From: Candidatus Omnitrophota bacterium
Lineage (GTDB): Bacteria > Omnitrophota > Koll11 > Duberdicusellales > 4484-171
Direction: 5' to 3'
DNA length: 34,654 bases
NCBI GenBank assembly: GCA_030692055.1
Contig: JAUYCY010000030.1
Coordinates: 1-34,654 of the forward strand
In this document: piece after piece, positions 6,772-14,245 of the stretch
How the letters are laid out: each line of letters opens with the position of its first letter
Numbering within the stretch: position 1 is the stretch's first letter
Program-made: the position numbers and the translations under genes
Notes under the pieces: model-generated
Database searches by the model: none
What the model saw: only the letters and a program-made list of their open reading frames with translations
What the model was told of the DNA's origin: nothing

Positions 6772-7908
6772 ATGTGCTTGATCACGAAAACCCCCGATAC
6801 TACCGAGAAACTTAACATTTTATCGCGTGATTCTCGCTATGACCTTGCCTGCGCCTGCGCTACGCGAGAAGATGAACATCGTAAGCGTTCAAAAGAAGAC
6901 AAATGGATATATCCGGTGAGTTTGCCTAGCGGCGGCACAACTTTTATCTTTAAGACTTTGCTTTCTAATGAGTGTATCAATAACTGTAAATATTGCCCGC
7001 TAAGAGCTGGCGTAGAGTCAAGGCGTTGCTCACTTAGCCCGGAAGAGTTAAGTAAGACCGTCCTTTCTTATTATAAAGCCCACAGAGTAAACGGCCTTTT
7101 TTTAAGCAGTGCAGTAGCAAATAGCCCTGATACCACCATGGAGCAGATTAATCGCGTGGCGCTAATTTTACGCAGGATGCAATTTAGAGGTTATATTCAT
7201 TTAAAAATAATTCCCGGCGCATCTGACGCCGCAATCCGCCAAAGCCTGGCTCTTTCAAACGCTGTATCTTTAAATATAGAAACTGCCGGCGAAGATAACT
7301 TTAAACATCTAAGCACTACCAAGAATTACCTGCGTGATATTATCCGCCCTATACAATTAATTAGCCGGCTTACCGCAAAAGGTTCTTCGTATGGCGGCGT
7401 TAAACAAACTACCCAGTTTGTGGTGGGCGCATCGCGCGAAACCGACAAAGAAATTATTAATTATTCTTGGAAATTATATAAAGAATTAAGTTTAAACCGC
7501 ATTTATTTTAGCGCTTACCAGCGCGGCGCAGGCTCCCAAGAGCTACCCGGCGAACATTCAGATTACACTAACAGCCAAATTTTAGCGCGCGAACACCGCC
7601 TGTATCAAGTGGATTGGCTTATCCGTAAATATGGATTTCGCGCAGAGGAGATTCCTTTAGAAGCTAACGGCAATTTATCTTTGGAAGTTGACCCTAAAGA
7701 GCTGTGGGCAAAGCTTCATCCGGAATTTTTCCCCATAAACATAAATTGCGCCGATAAATACAGTCTCTTACGTGTTCCCGGCTTAGGCCAGATTATGGCC
7801 GAGAGGATACTTGAGCTTAGGGGAAACGGAATTAAGCTGCATTCTTTAGAAGAAGTGGGAAAGGTCGGGAAAATCCTTAAAAAAGCCGTAAAATACATAG
7901 CATTTTAG
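6772..7908 (+). CDS. Radical SAM DNA modification/repair protein with HhH
   Basis: The 378-residue product belongs to the COG4277 group ('putative DNA modification/repair radical SAM protein'). The radical SAM cluster motif CX3CX2C is CINNCKYC near residues 68-75, preceded by GTTFIFKTLLSN. The C-terminal about 65 residues are a ComEA-like helix-hairpin-helix (ININCADKYSLLRVPGLGQI), which binds DNA non-specifically. SPASM-type extra cysteines are not seen. The substrate lesion or base is unknown for the family. The ATG at 6772 has no clear ribosome site. A hairpin (TCCCTG/CAGGGA, about 6725-6750) lies upstream. The gene appears to be transcribed alone. Confidence 0.85.
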   Translation: MCLITKTPDTTEKLNILSRDSRYDLACACATREDEHRKRSKEDKWIYPVSLPSGGTTFIFKTLLSNECINNCKYCPLRAGVESRRCSLSPEELSKTVLSYYKAHRVNGLFLSSAVANSPDTTMEQINRVALILRRMQFRGYIHLKIIPGASDAAIRQSLALSNAVSLNIETAGEDNFKHLSTTKNYLRDIIRPIQLISRLTAKGSSYGGVKQTTQFVVGASRETDKEIINYSWKLYKELSLNRIYFSAYQRGAGSQELPGEHSDYTNSQILAREHRLYQVDWLIRKYGFRAEEIPLEANGNLSLEVDPKELWAKLHPEFFPININCADKYSLLRVPGLGQIMAERILELRGNGIKLHSLEEVGKVGKILKKAVKYIAF

Positions 7909-8157
7909 CCAAATTATCTTTTTAGAGAAGGTATATTATTATCCTTGTAAAAGATAAAAAACGGAATATAATCCGTTTGACAATAAAGGTGCAAAATGAA
8001 ACTGAAATTTGGTTAGATTTATTAAGGTAATCTTCTAAGAATAGGGGGTTGCTTTATTTGGTTTAAAAATATAATTTCAAGTTTCAAGGGCTGACCCCAT
8101 TATTTGTGTTTCCTGGTTAAGGGGATAAATAAGTATTGTGGAGAGGAGGCGAGGTTG
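7909..8157. other. Intergenic region without a recognised gene
   Basis: The region contains a small palindrome, AAACGGA/TCCGTTT (7959-7978), overlapping a TTGACA (7977-7982) that lacks a convincing -10 box. The in-frame ATG at 8104 of the following gene lies in it but is judged too early. Nothing else is recognised. Confidence 0.5.
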
Positions 8158-8802
8158 ATGAAAAAACAATATTTTCTTTATTTGCTTTTGTCATTTATTG
8201 CCGGGATTGTCTTTTTTACCGGGCTAATTCCAACAAGGGCACAGGAACAGGATAACCCGCCGAATAATCTCTTGGACCCTTTAAGAAAAGGAACAGGAGA
8301 ATTAGAAGATGTTGAGCCAGAGATGTCTGCTTCTAAAGTTATCATTGAACAGCAGCTTAAGCGCTTCTTAGCGGTTATTGCTGCTATGAATGAAGCAGAA
8401 ATACAAAGTCTTAATTCAGGCGCAGTGTCAATGCCTGACGCTATGTTAAAGGCCTTAAAGAATCAAGCTATGACGCCGGATGAATACCAGGAAATTTCCG
8501 ATGCCATTTATTTTGCTAACATAACGCTAAGAGAACAATCTATGCAGCTTATGCCCGAAGCTGACGACGCTGCCTTTGAAAAGGTACTCGATGCGCATCA
8601 GGATATTAGTGAGGTAGATAAGCAGGCCATGCGGGAAAGCCGTGCCAAAAAACAGGGTTGGTATAAAGGAACAAAGTCAGCACCGCTTGCAAATTTAGAA
8701 TTAGTCGACCGCTATTGGAAAGAAATCAATGAAGGGCCTCGGCAGGACATTAGATACTACGACGATTTTCTGCCTACGCAAAAGCCATTATCCGGCAAGT
8801 GA
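8158..8802 (+). CDS. Secreted protein of unknown function
   Basis: The product is 214 residues. The ATG at 8158 is preferred over the in-frame ATG at 8104: GAGAGGAGGCGAGG precedes it, and the protein then begins with a classical signal peptide (MKKQYFLYLLLSFIAGIVFF, cleavage after PTRAQ). The mature part is acidic and mainly helical, with QQLKRFLAVIAAMNEAEIQS and MTPDEYQEISDAIYFANITL, and no cysteines. I do not recognise a family. It lies 155 bases before another secreted protein with a similar ribosome site, so the two may share an envelope function. Confidence 0.7.
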   Translation: MKKQYFLYLLLSFIAGIVFFTGLIPTRAQEQDNPPNNLLDPLRKGTGELEDVEPEMSASKVIIEQQLKRFLAVIAAMNEAEIQSLNSGAVSMPDAMLKALKNQAMTPDEYQEISDAIYFANITLREQSMQLMPEADDAAFEKVLDAHQDISEVDKQAMRESRAKKQGWYKGTKSAPLANLELVDRYWKEINEGPRQDIRYYDDFLPTQKPLSGK

Positions 8803-8957
8803 CGAAAATAGTGCAGCTAATTAATAAAATTAAGAGAAAGGGTTTTTATTTGTTATAAAATAAAAGTTGCGCGATAGCGATAAAGATTCTAAATGAGGGT
8901 ATCTCTTATAGAAATATCCTTATTTGTCGCAGCGCCTTTTTAAGTCAGGAGGGTAAG

Positions 8958-11066
8958 ATGATTAAAAAAATCACAGCCATTATTTTAATCTTAATCCTTA
9001 TCTTTATGGTTCAAACGATAAAAATAGAAGCAAGCCCCGCCGTCGAATATACGGTTACTATCAAGGTGGTTGACAAAAACGATAACAGGCCTATTTCTGG
9101 TGTAATAGTAGGGTATTTTACAGTCGTAACCACTATGGAATCGCCGACTGATGCAAACGGCATCGCATCTTTTGTTTTATCCGAAGCAAGGACGTATAAA
9201 TTTTTTGCATATCACCCGGATTATAAAAATATACAACAAGAGTTAATTATAGATAGTACAAGCCCAAAGAATTCGGAGATGACATTAACGTTAGAACCGC
9301 TAAAACAAAAAAATGGAGTATTTGTCACTATCAGTTTGGTTGCGCAGGACGATAGGCAGCCGGTGCCGGATGCAAAAGTATATTTGTCCGGAAGCGTGCT
9401 TAAAGCTGTCTATAGCGGTGTTACTGACCAGGCCGGTAAACTTACCTTGTTCGTTACCGACGGCGGAAAATATACGGTTGATATATATCATAGTAATTTC
9501 AAAACAGTAAAAGGCAATTTGGAAGTGAATATTTATGGAGACCAAAAAGATTATCCGCTCACCTATGAACTACAAAGGCAGGATAAAAGACGGACAGGCG
9601 AAGAAACTAAACAATTAAAAATTCAAGTAAACGGCAGCGATGAGAACGCAGGCACTAAGCCGCTCGCCGGCGCGACTATATATTTTGGAAATGATTCAAG
9701 GAAAACAGACAAAGACGGCATTGCTGTATTTGAACACAATCTGGAAGTAGGAACGTATGGTAAATTTTATGTTGAAGCTCAAGGTTATGAAACTAAAGAG
9801 GAAAGTTTCGTGGTCGGTCAATACGCAAGAACCCCCTTGGTACACCGGCCGTCTCGCTGGCAGCGTTGGCTAAGATGGGGATTAGACACAGGCACGCCTG
9901 CCGATACCATTATTACGACAACATTAGTTCCGGCAAAAAAAGATGCTTTAGTATTTATCGTCGAAGTAACCGATGCCGAAAAAAATAATCAGTTGATAGA
10001 GAACTCCACGGTTGAATTAAAATTATGTAATCCCGTTGTTATTGAGGGAAAGCAGAAAGGGATATTTGCTGTCGTAGAGACTTCCTCCGGTAGGGCAAAA
10101 TTTACTATACCGGCTAATCTTTTGGCAAACATCTGCAGTGTGCGCGCCTCCCACCCAAAATACGAAGAACGTTGGAGCGATATTGACCAGAAACTTTTGG
10201 CCTTGTCAACCGAACCGCGGTATTTTGCTATTTCTCTAAAACCAAAAAAAGAAGAACCTCAGGGCCAACTTCCAGATTTTGAGTGGCAACTTACCAAAAC
10301 CGTGCAGGACCCAGGCAATCTTACCGGTAAGGCAATCGGAGGATATAATGTATGCGACGTTTTAACGAAAAGTAGTGCCACTATCCATAATGACAAACTT
10401 CCAGGAACCCGGACTTCTGTGCAAGCTTCAGCTGACATACCACAGACCCTTAAGCCAAATCAGAAATTCAATATTACCATGAGTGTTTTTTGCACGACTG
10501 AAGGTGAATATTGCTGCATAGACGCAGGAGTTGCTACAGACGGTATAGAATGTACGCCAACGAAGCGTGTGGGCGGCTGCAGCAAAGGCAGCAAATCAAT
10601 GACTGAATCTCAAGTGTACGAGTGCACTGCACCCAAGGTACAACATTACGATACGCTCGCAGTAGCCCCATTTGTGGGAGGTTTGGGTGTAATGGCGAGG
10701 TATGAGTACACGGAAAAAAAATTAATTGAGTATCAGCCAGGATCCTCATCTTCTTCAAGCAAAGAATCTACTGCTTCTAATACCGTCTCGCAGGCATCTA
10801 CGGCGGCGGGGGTTGAATCTATTCTTAGCTACCTTCCGGTGCCAAGTATGGAGCCGGATACAGACCGTCCGGGCATGGACTATGATTCTTTTGAACTTTC
10901 TGTAGATGACCCCAAGCAATGCCAGAACGCATGCGTCATGGATACTAATTGTAAGGCCTACACGTATGTCAAACCAGGGATACAAGGGAAAGCGCGTTGT
11001 TATCTAAAAAACGGAGTTCCGTCGTCGCGCAAAAACAACTCTTGCATTTCTGGCGTGAAACCTTAG
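8958..11066 (+). CDS. Secreted multidomain protein: CarboxypepD_reg-like repeats plus C-terminal PAN domain
   Basis: The product is 702 residues with an N-terminal signal peptide (IILILILIFMVQ). At least three carboxypeptidase-regulatory-like beta sandwiches follow (about 30-120, 120-205, 225-295), each with the D.NG/D.AG.A.F pattern such as TDANGIASFVL, TDQAGKLTLFV and TDKDGIAVFEH. A fourth weaker one is near 330-420. A Cys-rich middle section (about 500-560) and a Ser/Thr linker come next. The last about 65 residues are a PAN/apple-like module: FELSVDDPKQCQNACVMDTN, then CKAYTY and a Cys pair. PAN domains mediate protein or carbohydrate contacts. An extracellular or outer-surface adhesive role is inferred. 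Confidence 0.75.
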   Translation: MIKKITAIILILILIFMVQTIKIEASPAVEYTVTIKVVDKNDNRPISGVIVGYFTVVTTMESPTDANGIASFVLSEARTYKFFAYHPDYKNIQQELIIDSTSPKNSEMTLTLEPLKQKNGVFVTISLVAQDDRQPVPDAKVYLSGSVLKAVYSGVTDQAGKLTLFVTDGGKYTVDIYHSNFKTVKGNLEVNIYGDQKDYPLTYELQRQDKRRTGEETKQLKIQVNGSDENAGTKPLAGATIYFGNDSRKTDKDGIAVFEHNLEVGTYGKFYVEAQGYETKEESFVVGQYARTPLVHRPSRWQRWLRWGLDTGTPADTIITTTLVPAKKDALVFIVEVTDAEKNNQLIENSTVELKLCNPVVIEGKQKGIFAVVETSSGRAKFTIPANLLANICSVRASHPKYEERWSDIDQKLLALSTEPRYFAISLKPKKEEPQGQLPDFEWQLTKTVQDPGNLTGKAIGGYNVCDVLTKSSATIHNDKLPGTRTSVQASADIPQTLKPNQKFNITMSVFCTTEGEYCCIDAGVATDGIECTPTKRVGGCSKGSKSMTESQVYECTAPKVQHYDTLAVAPFVGGLGVMARYEYTEKKLIEYQPGSSSSSSKESTASNTVSQASTAAGVESILSYLPVPSMEPDTDRPGMDYDSFELSVDDPKQCQNACVMDTNCKAYTYVKPGIQGKARCYLKNGVPSSRKNNSCISGVKP

Positions 11067-11107
11067 TCGGCCGCTAAACAAAAGTATTCATATTATAAAT
11101 AGACAAT

Positions 11108-11551
11108 ATGGATAAAGTTAAAAGACCAGTTGGTATCATAGCTATTGCAGCGTTCTATTTGTTCTTATCACTTCTTTTTCTGTTTGCATTCTGTATTGGT
11201 TTTATTGCGATATTTACTCCTGCTACAAGCCCCAAACCTGACGTTATCCCCTGGTTTTTGGGTTGGATTTATGCTTTTTTATGTGCCATCGGATTGTTCC
11301 GAAGGAAGAAATGGGGACGCATACTCGTGTTGATCTCTGTGACGCCGTGTTTTGCCATAAGCATCATCGGTATCCCCGTGATGGTTTTTCAAAATCAATG
11401 GTTGCTTGTTTGGGTGCCCTATTCGGTACTCCTTGTACTCTCTACAGTAGTTTTGGTTTACTTTACGAGACCCAAGATCAAGGAATACTTTAGAGAAAGA
11501 GAAGGGAGAGGAGAGGATGGTCCACCAAAAAGGGAGCTGGTAGCAGGGTAG
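11108..11551 (+). CDS. Small four-helix membrane protein
   Basis: This 147-residue protein has four predicted membrane helices: AFYLFLSLLFLFAFCIGFIA, VIPWFLGWIYAFLCAIGLF, ILVLISVTPCFAISIIGIPV and WLLVWVPYSVLLVLSTVVLV. A basic-acidic cytoplasmic tail (REREGRGEDGPPKREL) ends it. No clear ribosome site precedes the ATG. It starts 41 bases after the PAN protein and may be cotranscribed. The family is not recognised; it looks like a DUF-type integral membrane protein. Confidence 0.6.
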   Translation: MDKVKRPVGIIAIAAFYLFLSLLFLFAFCIGFIAIFTPATSPKPDVIPWFLGWIYAFLCAIGLFRRKKWGRILVLISVTPCFAISIIGIPVMVFQNQWLLVWVPYSVLLVLSTVVLVYFTRPKIKEYFREREGRGEDGPPKRELVAG

Positions 11552-11774
11552 CGAGGTTAGGCCTACCCGTCACATTAGTCTTTATTAAGGCGGGTTCGCC
11601 AATGGCGGAAAAGCTGAATTTTTCCCCTCCTCAAAAAATCCCTAGAGAATAACGGGGTCAGACCTCGAGATGTTAGATAATTTGACAAATACCTAATAGA
11701 TACCGATGTATGAATAACAGAGATAACAAGGTCAGATACTGAAAGCTGAATCTTTTTCCTGCCTACAACTTCTT

Positions 11775-11909
11775 CATTACCCCGAAACACCTATATACTC
11801 AAAAAATCTCTTCGATATTTTTTAAGAGTGTTTCAGGGTAATTCGACTAGGTCTTTTTTGCTGTTACAAAAAAGTCAAGTCTCATTACCTCAAAAAATTC
11901 CCAAAATCT
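11775..11909. repeat. Structured repeat array, copy 1
   Basis: The anchor CATTACCCCGAAACAC pairs with GTGTTTCAGGGTAAT around an A/T-rich inner hairpin. AATTCG, a second hairpin (CTTTTTT/AAAAAAG) and the closing anchor CTCATTACC follow. The tail (CTCAAAAAAT...CCCAAAATCT) is nearly the same as that of copy 2 at 12537-12796. The flank CGGAAAAGCTGAAT upstream is also repeated. The layout is shared with the three-arm leader elements at 17730, 29934 and 31221. Confidence 0.75.
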
Positions 11910-11920
11910 ATTAAATAACA

Positions 11921-12026
11921 TGACACTTCGACTTCGTCCTTCGACTGGCTCAGGACGAACCCTGAGCGTAGTCGAACGGGTTCGCTCAGTGTCAACCCTT
12001 CGACCATACTCAGGGTTGATTACACA
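11921..12026. repeat. Palindromic repeat, same family as the insert in hemB
   Basis: TGACACT (11921) pairs with AGTGTCA around a nested stem TTCGACT/AGTCGAA and the loop family GACTGGCTCAGGAC. A second hairpin, CAACCCT/AGGGTTG, follows. The same two-hairpin unit, with different outer-stem bases, lies inside hemB at 24247-24342. A 77-codon reading frame across it is an artefact of the repeat. Confidence 0.75.
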
Positions 12027-12149
12027 CCCGCCTACGCTTTTAGCGGAAAAGCTTCGGCGGGCAGGGATTAATACAATCGCAAATTACTTAACCATATTCC
12101 ACCGCGTAGGTGGAATCTTGGTTTTAGTTGTGTATTTTATCCTTCCGCA

Positions 12150-12295
12150 GTAAAATATGTGCGCCGAAAAAATGCATTTGCTGGCTATCCACCAGGATGC
12201 CCTGCTAGGCTAAAAAGCTTTATAACCGTCTAAGGTGTATTTTGTTATGTGATAGCCGCATGTACTATTTGGTGGGCGGCATTTTTTCGGTATAC
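12150..12295. other. Candidate structured RNA
   Basis: CCGAAAAAATGC (12164-12175) is perfectly complementary to GCATTTTTTCGG (12279-12290), 103 bases away. Inside, GGCTATC (12183-12189) matches GATAGCC (12251-12257), and CCACCA can pair with TGGTGG (12270-12275 region), which would give a pseudoknot or a switch. No open frame covers it. No known RNA family is recognised. Confidence 0.4.
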
Positions 12296-12536
12296 CTCGA
12301 CGTTACCTGAAATTTACCCCTAAATTACAAAGAAACTTATATAGAAGTATAGAAGACGTATTGTTTAACCCTTTGTTATGTAAGCGGTTAAAGAACAAAT
12401 ATTGATTCAAATGGATAACGGGGTTAGTCATTGAAAAAGGGATAACGGCTTCAGGCACTGCCCGCCACTTAAACATTTATTTAGGCGGGTCCGCCAATGG
12501 CAGAAAAGCTGAATCTTTTCTTACATCTGACTTTTT

Positions 12537-12796
12537 CATTACCCCGAAAACACCTAAATACTTAAAAAATATCGTAGAGATTTTTTAAGAGTGTTTCGGG
12601 ATAATTCGGCTACGCAACTTTTCGGCACTCATTACCCCTCGCCTCTAGGTATCTGGAAAATTTCCTGGCCTCAAAGGCCTGAAAAATTTTCCAGAAAGGC
12701 TTCGGGATAATTCGCACTAATATTTTTTCTTCGTGCCTAAGCACTTGAAAAAATATTGTGCTCATTACCTCAAAAAATCCTCAAAATCTGAATCTT
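12537..12796. repeat. Structured repeat array, copy 2
   Basis: Anchors alternate with hairpins: CATTACCCCGAAAACAC/GTGTTTCGGGATAATTCG, a short hairpin, then CTCATTACCCC. A long stem follows (CTGGAAAATTT/AAATTTTCCAG with inner GGCC pairing), then GGGATAATTCG. The last stem is GCACTAATATTTTTTC (12714-12729) with GAAAAAATATTGTGC (12747-12761), closing with CTCATTACC. This last arm matches the third arm of the csoR leader element in both sequence and position. Confidence 0.75.
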
Positions 12797-12821
12797 GCCC
12801 GGCTCACCCAGGTACATAAAA

Positions 12822-12867
12822 ATTTTACACTACATTTTTAATTTTTTGGTATAATGTAGTGTAAAAT
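12822..12867 (+). promoter_or_regulatory. Operator/promoter of the nucleotidyltransferase pair
   Basis: ATTTTACACTACAT (12822-12835) and ATGTAGTGTAAAAT (12854-12867) form a perfect 14-bp inverted repeat. TATAAT (12850-12855) overlaps the right arm; a -35 such as TTACAC lies in the left arm at a wide spacing. A dimeric repressor, possibly the small first gene product, could bind. The same half-sites recur at the operon end (13842-13852 and 13873-13882). Confidence 0.65.
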
Positions 12868-12880
12868 CAAGGAGGGCACA

Positions 12881-13186
12881 ATGAACATACTAAAAGGTAT
12901 TTTATCGGAGGGCAAAGAATATTATCTTGATGTTAAGCAAAAGATAGAGAAGAAGCTCGCGGTTCTTCCCAGAGGAAGCATTAAGGAACGTAAAATCGCC
13001 GGTCAGAAGTATTATTATCTACAACAACGAATAGGAAAAAAAATAATCCATAAATATTTAGGAAAACAAAAGCCGGAATCCCTAATAAAGCAAATAAAAG
13101 AACGAGAAGTTTTAAAGGCTGAGCTAAAAAAGGTAAACGATTCTCTTAAAATAATAAGGAAATCAGAAGGAAGAAAGCATGTTTGA
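12881..13186 (+). CDS. Small basic coiled-coil protein, partner of nucleotidyltransferase
   Basis: The protein has 101 residues and is very lysine-rich. LPRGSIKERKIAGQKYYYLQ followed by GKKIIHKYLGK looks like a small beta unit, and the C-terminus (IKEREVLKAELKKVNDSLKI) is a coiled coil. GGAGGG lies 4 bases before the ATG. It overlaps the next gene by 8 bases. Such small proteins paired with NTP_transf_8-type or AbiEii-like nucleotidyltransferases often act as antitoxins. That is inference from arrangement; the family itself is not named with confidence. Confidence 0.65.
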   Translation: MNILKGILSEGKEYYLDVKQKIEKKLAVLPRGSIKERKIAGQKYYYLQQRIGKKIIHKYLGKQKPESLIKQIKEREVLKAELKKVNDSLKIIRKSEGRKHV

Positions 13187-13868
13187 AGTTATCAATAAAA
13201 TTCTTAGGGTATTTTCTGATAACGGCCTTTTCGAGGAAGGCGTAGAACTTATTGGAAGCTGGTGTTTTCATCTCTACCAAAAACATTTAGGCGCAAAAAG
13301 TTTTCCCTTAAGGACACAAGATATTGATTTCTTGATACCGAATCCTTATCGTGGAAAAGAGCATAAAGGTTTTATAAAGCAGTTAGAGGATTTAGGTTTT
13401 AGCTGCGATTTTAATAGCAATGGCTCTTTATATCTTTGGAGCGCAGATTTTAAAATAGAATTTATAACTCCCCTGAAAGGGCACGGATTAGAACGGAGCA
13501 TAAAAATTAAAGCATTTGGCTTCAATGCCATACCTTTAAGATTCGTAGACTTGTTACTCGTCCAACCGATTAATATAATCGATAATGGTGTTAAAGTAAA
13601 AATACCCAATCCTTCTAACTTTTGTCTGCATAAACTTATTATTGCATCCCGCCGGAGTAAAATAGATAAAAGTTTAAAAGATTTACAACAGGCAATTTGC
13701 ACTTCCGTGATTGTTAATGCCGAGGAAATCAAGGAATTATTTAATTCTTTACCAAAAAAATGGCGAAACGCAGTTTTAAGAATGTTGGAGAAGTCTAAAA
13801 AAGAATTACCTTTATTGCTTGAAGAAATTGCTAAGCTCGAATTTACACTACAAGATATTAAAAAATAA
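13179..13868 (+). CDS. Nucleotidyltransferase (NTP_transf_8-like), putative toxin
   Basis: The product is 229 residues. IELIGS-type sequence (ELIGSWCFHLYQK, residues 22-34) followed by LRTQDIDFLIP supplies the nucleotidyltransferase GS and DxD-like metal motif (TQDID). A third acidic position is in FKIEFITPL. This matches the PF12281/AbiEii-like minimal nucleotidyltransferase group. The remaining helical part (CLHKLIIASRRSKIDKSLKD) is typical of the same group. With its small basic partner it looks like a toxin-antitoxin or abortive-infection unit. The last coding bases and the downstream flank carry a second copy of the operator inverted repeat. Confidence 0.75.
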   Translation: MFEVINKILRVFSDNGLFEEGVELIGSWCFHLYQKHLGAKSFPLRTQDIDFLIPNPYRGKEHKGFIKQLEDLGFSCDFNSNGSLYLWSADFKIEFITPLKGHGLERSIKIKAFGFNAIPLRFVDLLLVQPINIIDNGVKVKIPNPSNFCLHKLIIASRRSKIDKSLKDLQQAICTSVIVNAEEIKELFNSLPKKWRNAVLRMLEKSKKELPLLLEEIAKLEFTLQDIKK

Positions 13869-13882
13869 ATGATGTAGTGTAA
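13842..13882. repeat. Downstream copy of operator-like inverted repeat
   Basis: TTTACACTACA (13842-13852, inside the gene's 3' end) and TGTAGTGTAA (13873-13882, after the stop) repeat the half-sites at 12822-12867. The pair may be a terminator hairpin, a second repressor site or the boundary of a cassette. Confidence 0.6.
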
Positions 13883-13938
13883 TAACAGGCTTAGCCCGCC
13901 TAATGGGTAATTAGGCGCGAGTCTATCGTAAAAATAAG

Positions 13939-13967
13939 TTGACACTAACACTTTCCGTGATTAAATA
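13939..13967 (+). promoter_or_regulatory. Promoter of the thi operon
   Basis: TTGACA (13939-13944) and TAAATA (13962-13967) are 17 bases apart, just before the TPP riboswitch. Confidence 0.55.
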
Positions 13968-13981
13968 GCATTGGAACTGGA

Positions 13982-14070
13982 AAACGGGGAGGCCGAAAGG
14001 CCTGAGAGTTCCCGCGAATAGCGGGATGACCCGATGAACCTGATCTGGATAATCCCAGCGTAGGGAAGAG
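13982..14070 (+). promoter_or_regulatory. TPP riboswitch (THI element)
   Basis: The sequence has the conserved blocks CGGGGAGGCC, CCTGAGA, then an extended P3 hairpin (CCCGC/GCGGG), and finally GAACCTGATCTGGATAAT with CCAGCGTAGGGAA. It binds thiamine pyrophosphate. The intrinsic terminator directly after it (14086-14116) indicates control by transcription termination, with high TPP turning the thiE-S-G-H-F operon off. Confidence 0.96.
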
Positions 14071-14085
14071 GTGTAATTATTTTAG

Positions 14086-14116
14086 ACCCTTATGTCGCTG
14101 GCATAAGGGTTTATTA
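14086..14116 (+). terminator. Riboswitch expression-platform terminator
   Basis: ACCCTTATG (14086-14094) pairs perfectly with CATAAGGGT (14102-14110), followed by TTATTATTTA. It sits 16 bases past the TPP aptamer. Confidence 0.85.
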
Positions 14117-14120
14117 TTTA

Positions 14121-14215
14121 ATACACGAATCAACACGAATTACACACGAATATTTACGAATAAAAATTCGTGTCAATCAGTGTGAGCGCGAAGCGGGAAT
14201 TCGTGATTATTCGTG
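14121..14215. repeat. Degenerate CACGAAT repeats in thi leader
   Basis: Multiple copies of CACGAAT and its complement ATTCGTG occur between the riboswitch terminator and thiE, forming imperfect inverted repeats. The block separates the riboswitch from the first gene by about 130 bases. It appears to be an inserted low-complexity repeat common in environmental genomes. Confidence 0.6.
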
Positions 14216-14245
14216 TTAGAATTATTATCAAAAGCAGTTTTAGAG

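Noticed and set aside
11920..12153. 77-codon plus-strand frame in the gene-free gap
   Set aside because: It is encoded by the palindromic repeat also found in hemB and by a further hairpin; it has no ribosome site and no family resemblance.
11552..12821. CRISPR array or tRNA genes in the structured gap
   Set aside because: Repeat spacing is irregular and the repeats are self-complementary with differing arms; no uniform spacers and no tRNA T-loop motif were seen.
13346..13951. 201-codon minus-strand frame over the nucleotidyltransferase gene
   Set aside because: It is antisense to a gene with recognisable GS/DxD motifs, a ribosome site and a promoter; the minus frame has none of these.
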